Positions 14,515 to 16,016 of a DNA stretch of 16,016 bases are shown here, in pieces. How positions within the stretch are numbered: the first letter of the stretch is position 1; each line of letters opens with the position of its first letter. Source of the stretch: an uncultured Corynebacterium sp. Its GTDB lineage: Bacteria > Actinomycetota > Actinomycetes > Mycobacteriales > Mycobacteriaceae. Where the stretch lies: NCBI RefSeq assembly GCF_946221105.1, contig NZ_CAMICL010000045.1, positions 1 to 16,016 of the forward strand, read 5' to 3'. Under the pieces are notes generated by a model, which saw nothing but the letters and a program-made list of their open reading frames with translations, did not search any database and had not been told where the DNA came from. The position numbers and the translations under genes are program-made.

Positions 14515-15024
14515 ATGAAGCAGGACACGACAGCACAACGCACCCCGCGCTACCTCGGGCTGGTGGTGGCCGTCATGCTCGCGATCGGAGCCGTGGACCA
14601 GGGGATCAAGCAGCTGATGCTGAACTGGTTGGAGCCCGGCGTGCCGCAGCCGGTGATCGGGGAATGGTTCCGCTTCTACCTGCTGTTCAACTCCGGCGCG
14701 GCGTTTTCGATGGGGGAGAACCTCACCTGGTTGTTCACCGCGATTCAGCTGGCGTTCGTGCTGGGTGCGCTGTGGTTCGGCCCGCGAATGACCTCAAAGT
14801 GGGAGGCGCTGGGCCTGGCGCTGGTTGCCGGCGGCGCGCTGGGCAACCTGATTGACCGGTTGTTCCGCGACCCTGGATTTTGGTTCGGACACGTGGTGGA
14901 CTACATCTCTGTGGGCGATTTCGCGGTGTTCAACTTGGCCGATGCGTCGATCACCGTCGGGGTGGTGGTGTTCATCCTGGGCACGATCGCAGCGGAGATG
15001 AAGGGAGGCGAACGTGGGCGGTGA
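14515..15024 (+). CDS. lspA: Lipoprotein signal peptidase (signal peptidase II)
   Basis: LspA is an integral membrane aspartyl protease that removes signal peptides from prolipoproteins before the lipidated cysteine. The 169-residue protein has four hydrophobic segments. The conserved motifs are VDQGIKQ near residue 27, NSGAAFSMGEN (59-69), GNLIDRLFR with catalytic D114, and FNLADASI with catalytic D143. Length and motif spacing are normal. The start is ATG 14515; an upstream ribosome-binding site is absent, and translation may be leaderless. The 3' end overlaps the GTG start of the pseudouridine synthase gene by 11 bases, so the two are probably co-translated. Two genes for its likely substrates lie just upstream. 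Confidence 0.97.
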   Translation: MKQDTTAQRTPRYLGLVVAVMLAIGAVDQGIKQLMLNWLEPGVPQPVIGEWFRFYLLFNSGAAFSMGENLTWLFTAIQLAFVLGALWFGPRMTSKWEALGLALVAGGALGNLIDRLFRDPGFWFGHVVDYISVGDFAVFNLADASITVGVVVFILGTIAAEMKGGERGR

Positions 15025-15943
15025 GTTCAGGGCCCTGCCCGTGCCTGAGGGGCTTGAGGGCATGCGGGTGGACGCGGCGATCGCCAAACTCTTCGGCGTG
15101 TCGCGCTCCGTCGCCTCCGAGATGGCGGCGGAGGGCGATGTGCTTGTCGACGGAGCTGCCGCCCAAAAATCCGACCGCGTCACCACAGGCGCGATGCTGG
15201 AAGTGACCCTGCCAGAACCGAAGCGCGCCCCGCAGCCGGTGACCGAGCTGGTGGAGGGACTGGAAATCCTCTACCAGGACGCGGACGTGATCGCCGTGGA
15301 CAAGCCCGTGGGCGTGGCCGCGCACCCGACGCTGGGCTGGGAAGGCCCGGACGTTGTCGGCGGGCTGCAGGCGATGGGCTTTACCCTGCCGGACGCCGGG
15401 CCCCCGGAGCGACAAGGCATCGTGCAGCGTTTAGACGTGGGCACCTCCGGCGTGATGATCGTGGCGGCGAGCGTGCCCGCCTATTCCGTGCTCAAGCGCG
15501 CCTTCAAGGAGCGCACGGTGGACAAGACCTACCACGCGCTGGTGCAGGGGCTGCCGGATCCGATCGAGGGCACCATCGACGCGCCGATCGCGCGGCACCC
15601 GTCGGCAGGCTGGAAGTTCGCCGTCACCCAGGACGGCCGCCCGAGCGTGACCCACTACAGCGTCATCGAGGCGTTCCGCCGCGCGAGCCTGCTGGACATC
15701 CACCTGGAAACCGGGCGCACCCACCAGATCCGCGTGCACATGTCGTCTGTGGGGCACCCGTGTGTGGGCGACCCCATGTACGGCTCGGATCCGAACCTGG
15801 CCAAGGAGCTGGGGCTGAAGCGCCAGTGGCTGCACGCCACCAAGCTGGGCTTTACCCACCCGCGCACCGGCGAGTACATGGAGGTTGCCTCCGAATACCC
15901 GGAGGATCTGCGCGCCGCGCTGGATAAAGTGCGGAACGGCTAG
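15014..15943 (+). CDS. rluD: RluA-family 23S rRNA pseudouridine synthase (RluD-like)
   Basis: The enzyme isomerises uridines in large-subunit rRNA. The 309-residue protein has an N-terminal S4 RNA-binding domain (about 17-66, MRVDAAIAKLFGVSRSVASE) and the RluA catalytic domain. The start of that domain is VIAVDKPVGVAAHP. The catalytic aspartate is D141 in VQRLDVGTSGVM, where the usual His of HRLD is Gln. Near the C-terminus comes the segment TGRTHQIRVHMSSVGHP, followed by VGDPMYG. GTG 15014 is chosen because AAGGGAGG (15001-15008) lies 5 bases upstream, and it overlaps lspA. The RluD assignment rests on the S4 domain and the lspA neighbourhood; another RluA-type target site is possible. Confidence 0.92.
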   Translation: MGGEFRALPVPEGLEGMRVDAAIAKLFGVSRSVASEMAAEGDVLVDGAAAQKSDRVTTGAMLEVTLPEPKRAPQPVTELVEGLEILYQDADVIAVDKPVGVAAHPTLGWEGPDVVGGLQAMGFTLPDAGPPERQGIVQRLDVGTSGVMIVAASVPAYSVLKRAFKERTVDKTYHALVQGLPDPIEGTIDAPIARHPSAGWKFAVTQDGRPSVTHYSVIEAFRRASLLDIHLETGRTHQIRVHMSSVGHPCVGDPMYGSDPNLAKELGLKRQWLHATKLGFTHPRTGEYMEVASEYPEDLRAALDKVRNG

Positions 15944-16016
15944 ATGCGCGCACTCGCGGTGGTCCTCGCGCTGGTCGCCGGATTCTGGCTCGTCGGAGAG
16001 GCCAACCCGCCCACCC
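15944..16016 (+). CDS. Start of a putative membrane or secreted protein (truncated by window)
   Basis: An ATG follows the rluD stop codon with no gap, and the frame stays open to the window end (24 codons). The residues MRALAVVLALVAGFWLVGEA form one hydrophobic segment after a single Arg, followed by NPPT. This looks like a signal peptide or membrane anchor. Translational coupling to rluD is likely. The family cannot be recognised from this fragment. Confidence 0.6.
   Translation, partial: MRALAVVLALVAGFWLVGEANPPT

Overview
The window is high-GC actinobacterial DNA, most likely from a Corynebacterium. The distal division-and-cell-wall cluster has the order ftsQ, ftsZ, pgeF (yfiH), yggS, sepF, yggT, wag31/divIVA, ileS. 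IleS has a translational T-box leader, and the -10 boxes read TAnnnT. These assignments come from recognising protein motifs by eye; no database search was run.

Layout: 1-5291 is the division block. It holds the 3' part of ftsQ, a strong inverted repeat with a GACAC motif in front of ftsZ, and then ftsZ, pgeF, yggS, sepF, yggT and wag31 all on the + strand, closed by a hairpin terminator. Their products set up the Z-ring (FtsZ), anchor it to the membrane (SepF), link the divisome to septal wall synthesis (FtsQ) and drive polar growth (Wag31). PgeF and YggS are small metabolic quality-control proteins. 5352-8755 is the ileS unit: a T-box leader that senses uncharged tRNA-Ile, a 1058-residue isoleucyl-tRNA synthetase, and a strong terminator.

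8756-9250 is the unusual part. This gene-free stretch of about 500 bases carries seven copies of an 18-bp palindrome (consensus ACTATGC-RGYK-GCATAGT) spaced 46-54 bp apart. Six of the seven copies are organised as two tandem units of about 146 bp. A separate 16-bp palindrome and a near-consensus promoter follow, leading into a DUF222/HNH-endonuclease gene (9251-10549) of the 13E12 type. That gene looks less GC-rich than its neighbours and is probably an accessory insertion between ileS and dinB.

10593-14442 holds dinB (DNA polymerase IV with an actinobacterial-type C-terminal extension), a convergent cytoplasmic asparaginase, and two convergent lipoprotein genes that overlap by 4 bp. 14515-16016 is a tightly packed + strand group: lspA (lipoprotein signal peptidase), an RluA-family pseudouridine synthase overlapping it, and the start of an exported or membrane protein cut by the window edge. 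LspA would process lipoproteins such as the two encoded beside it.

Most of the window is ordinary core genome. The items that deserve follow-up are the palindrome array at 8799-9109, the operator-like repeat before ftsZ, and probable leaderless promoters in front of pgeF, yggT and lspA.
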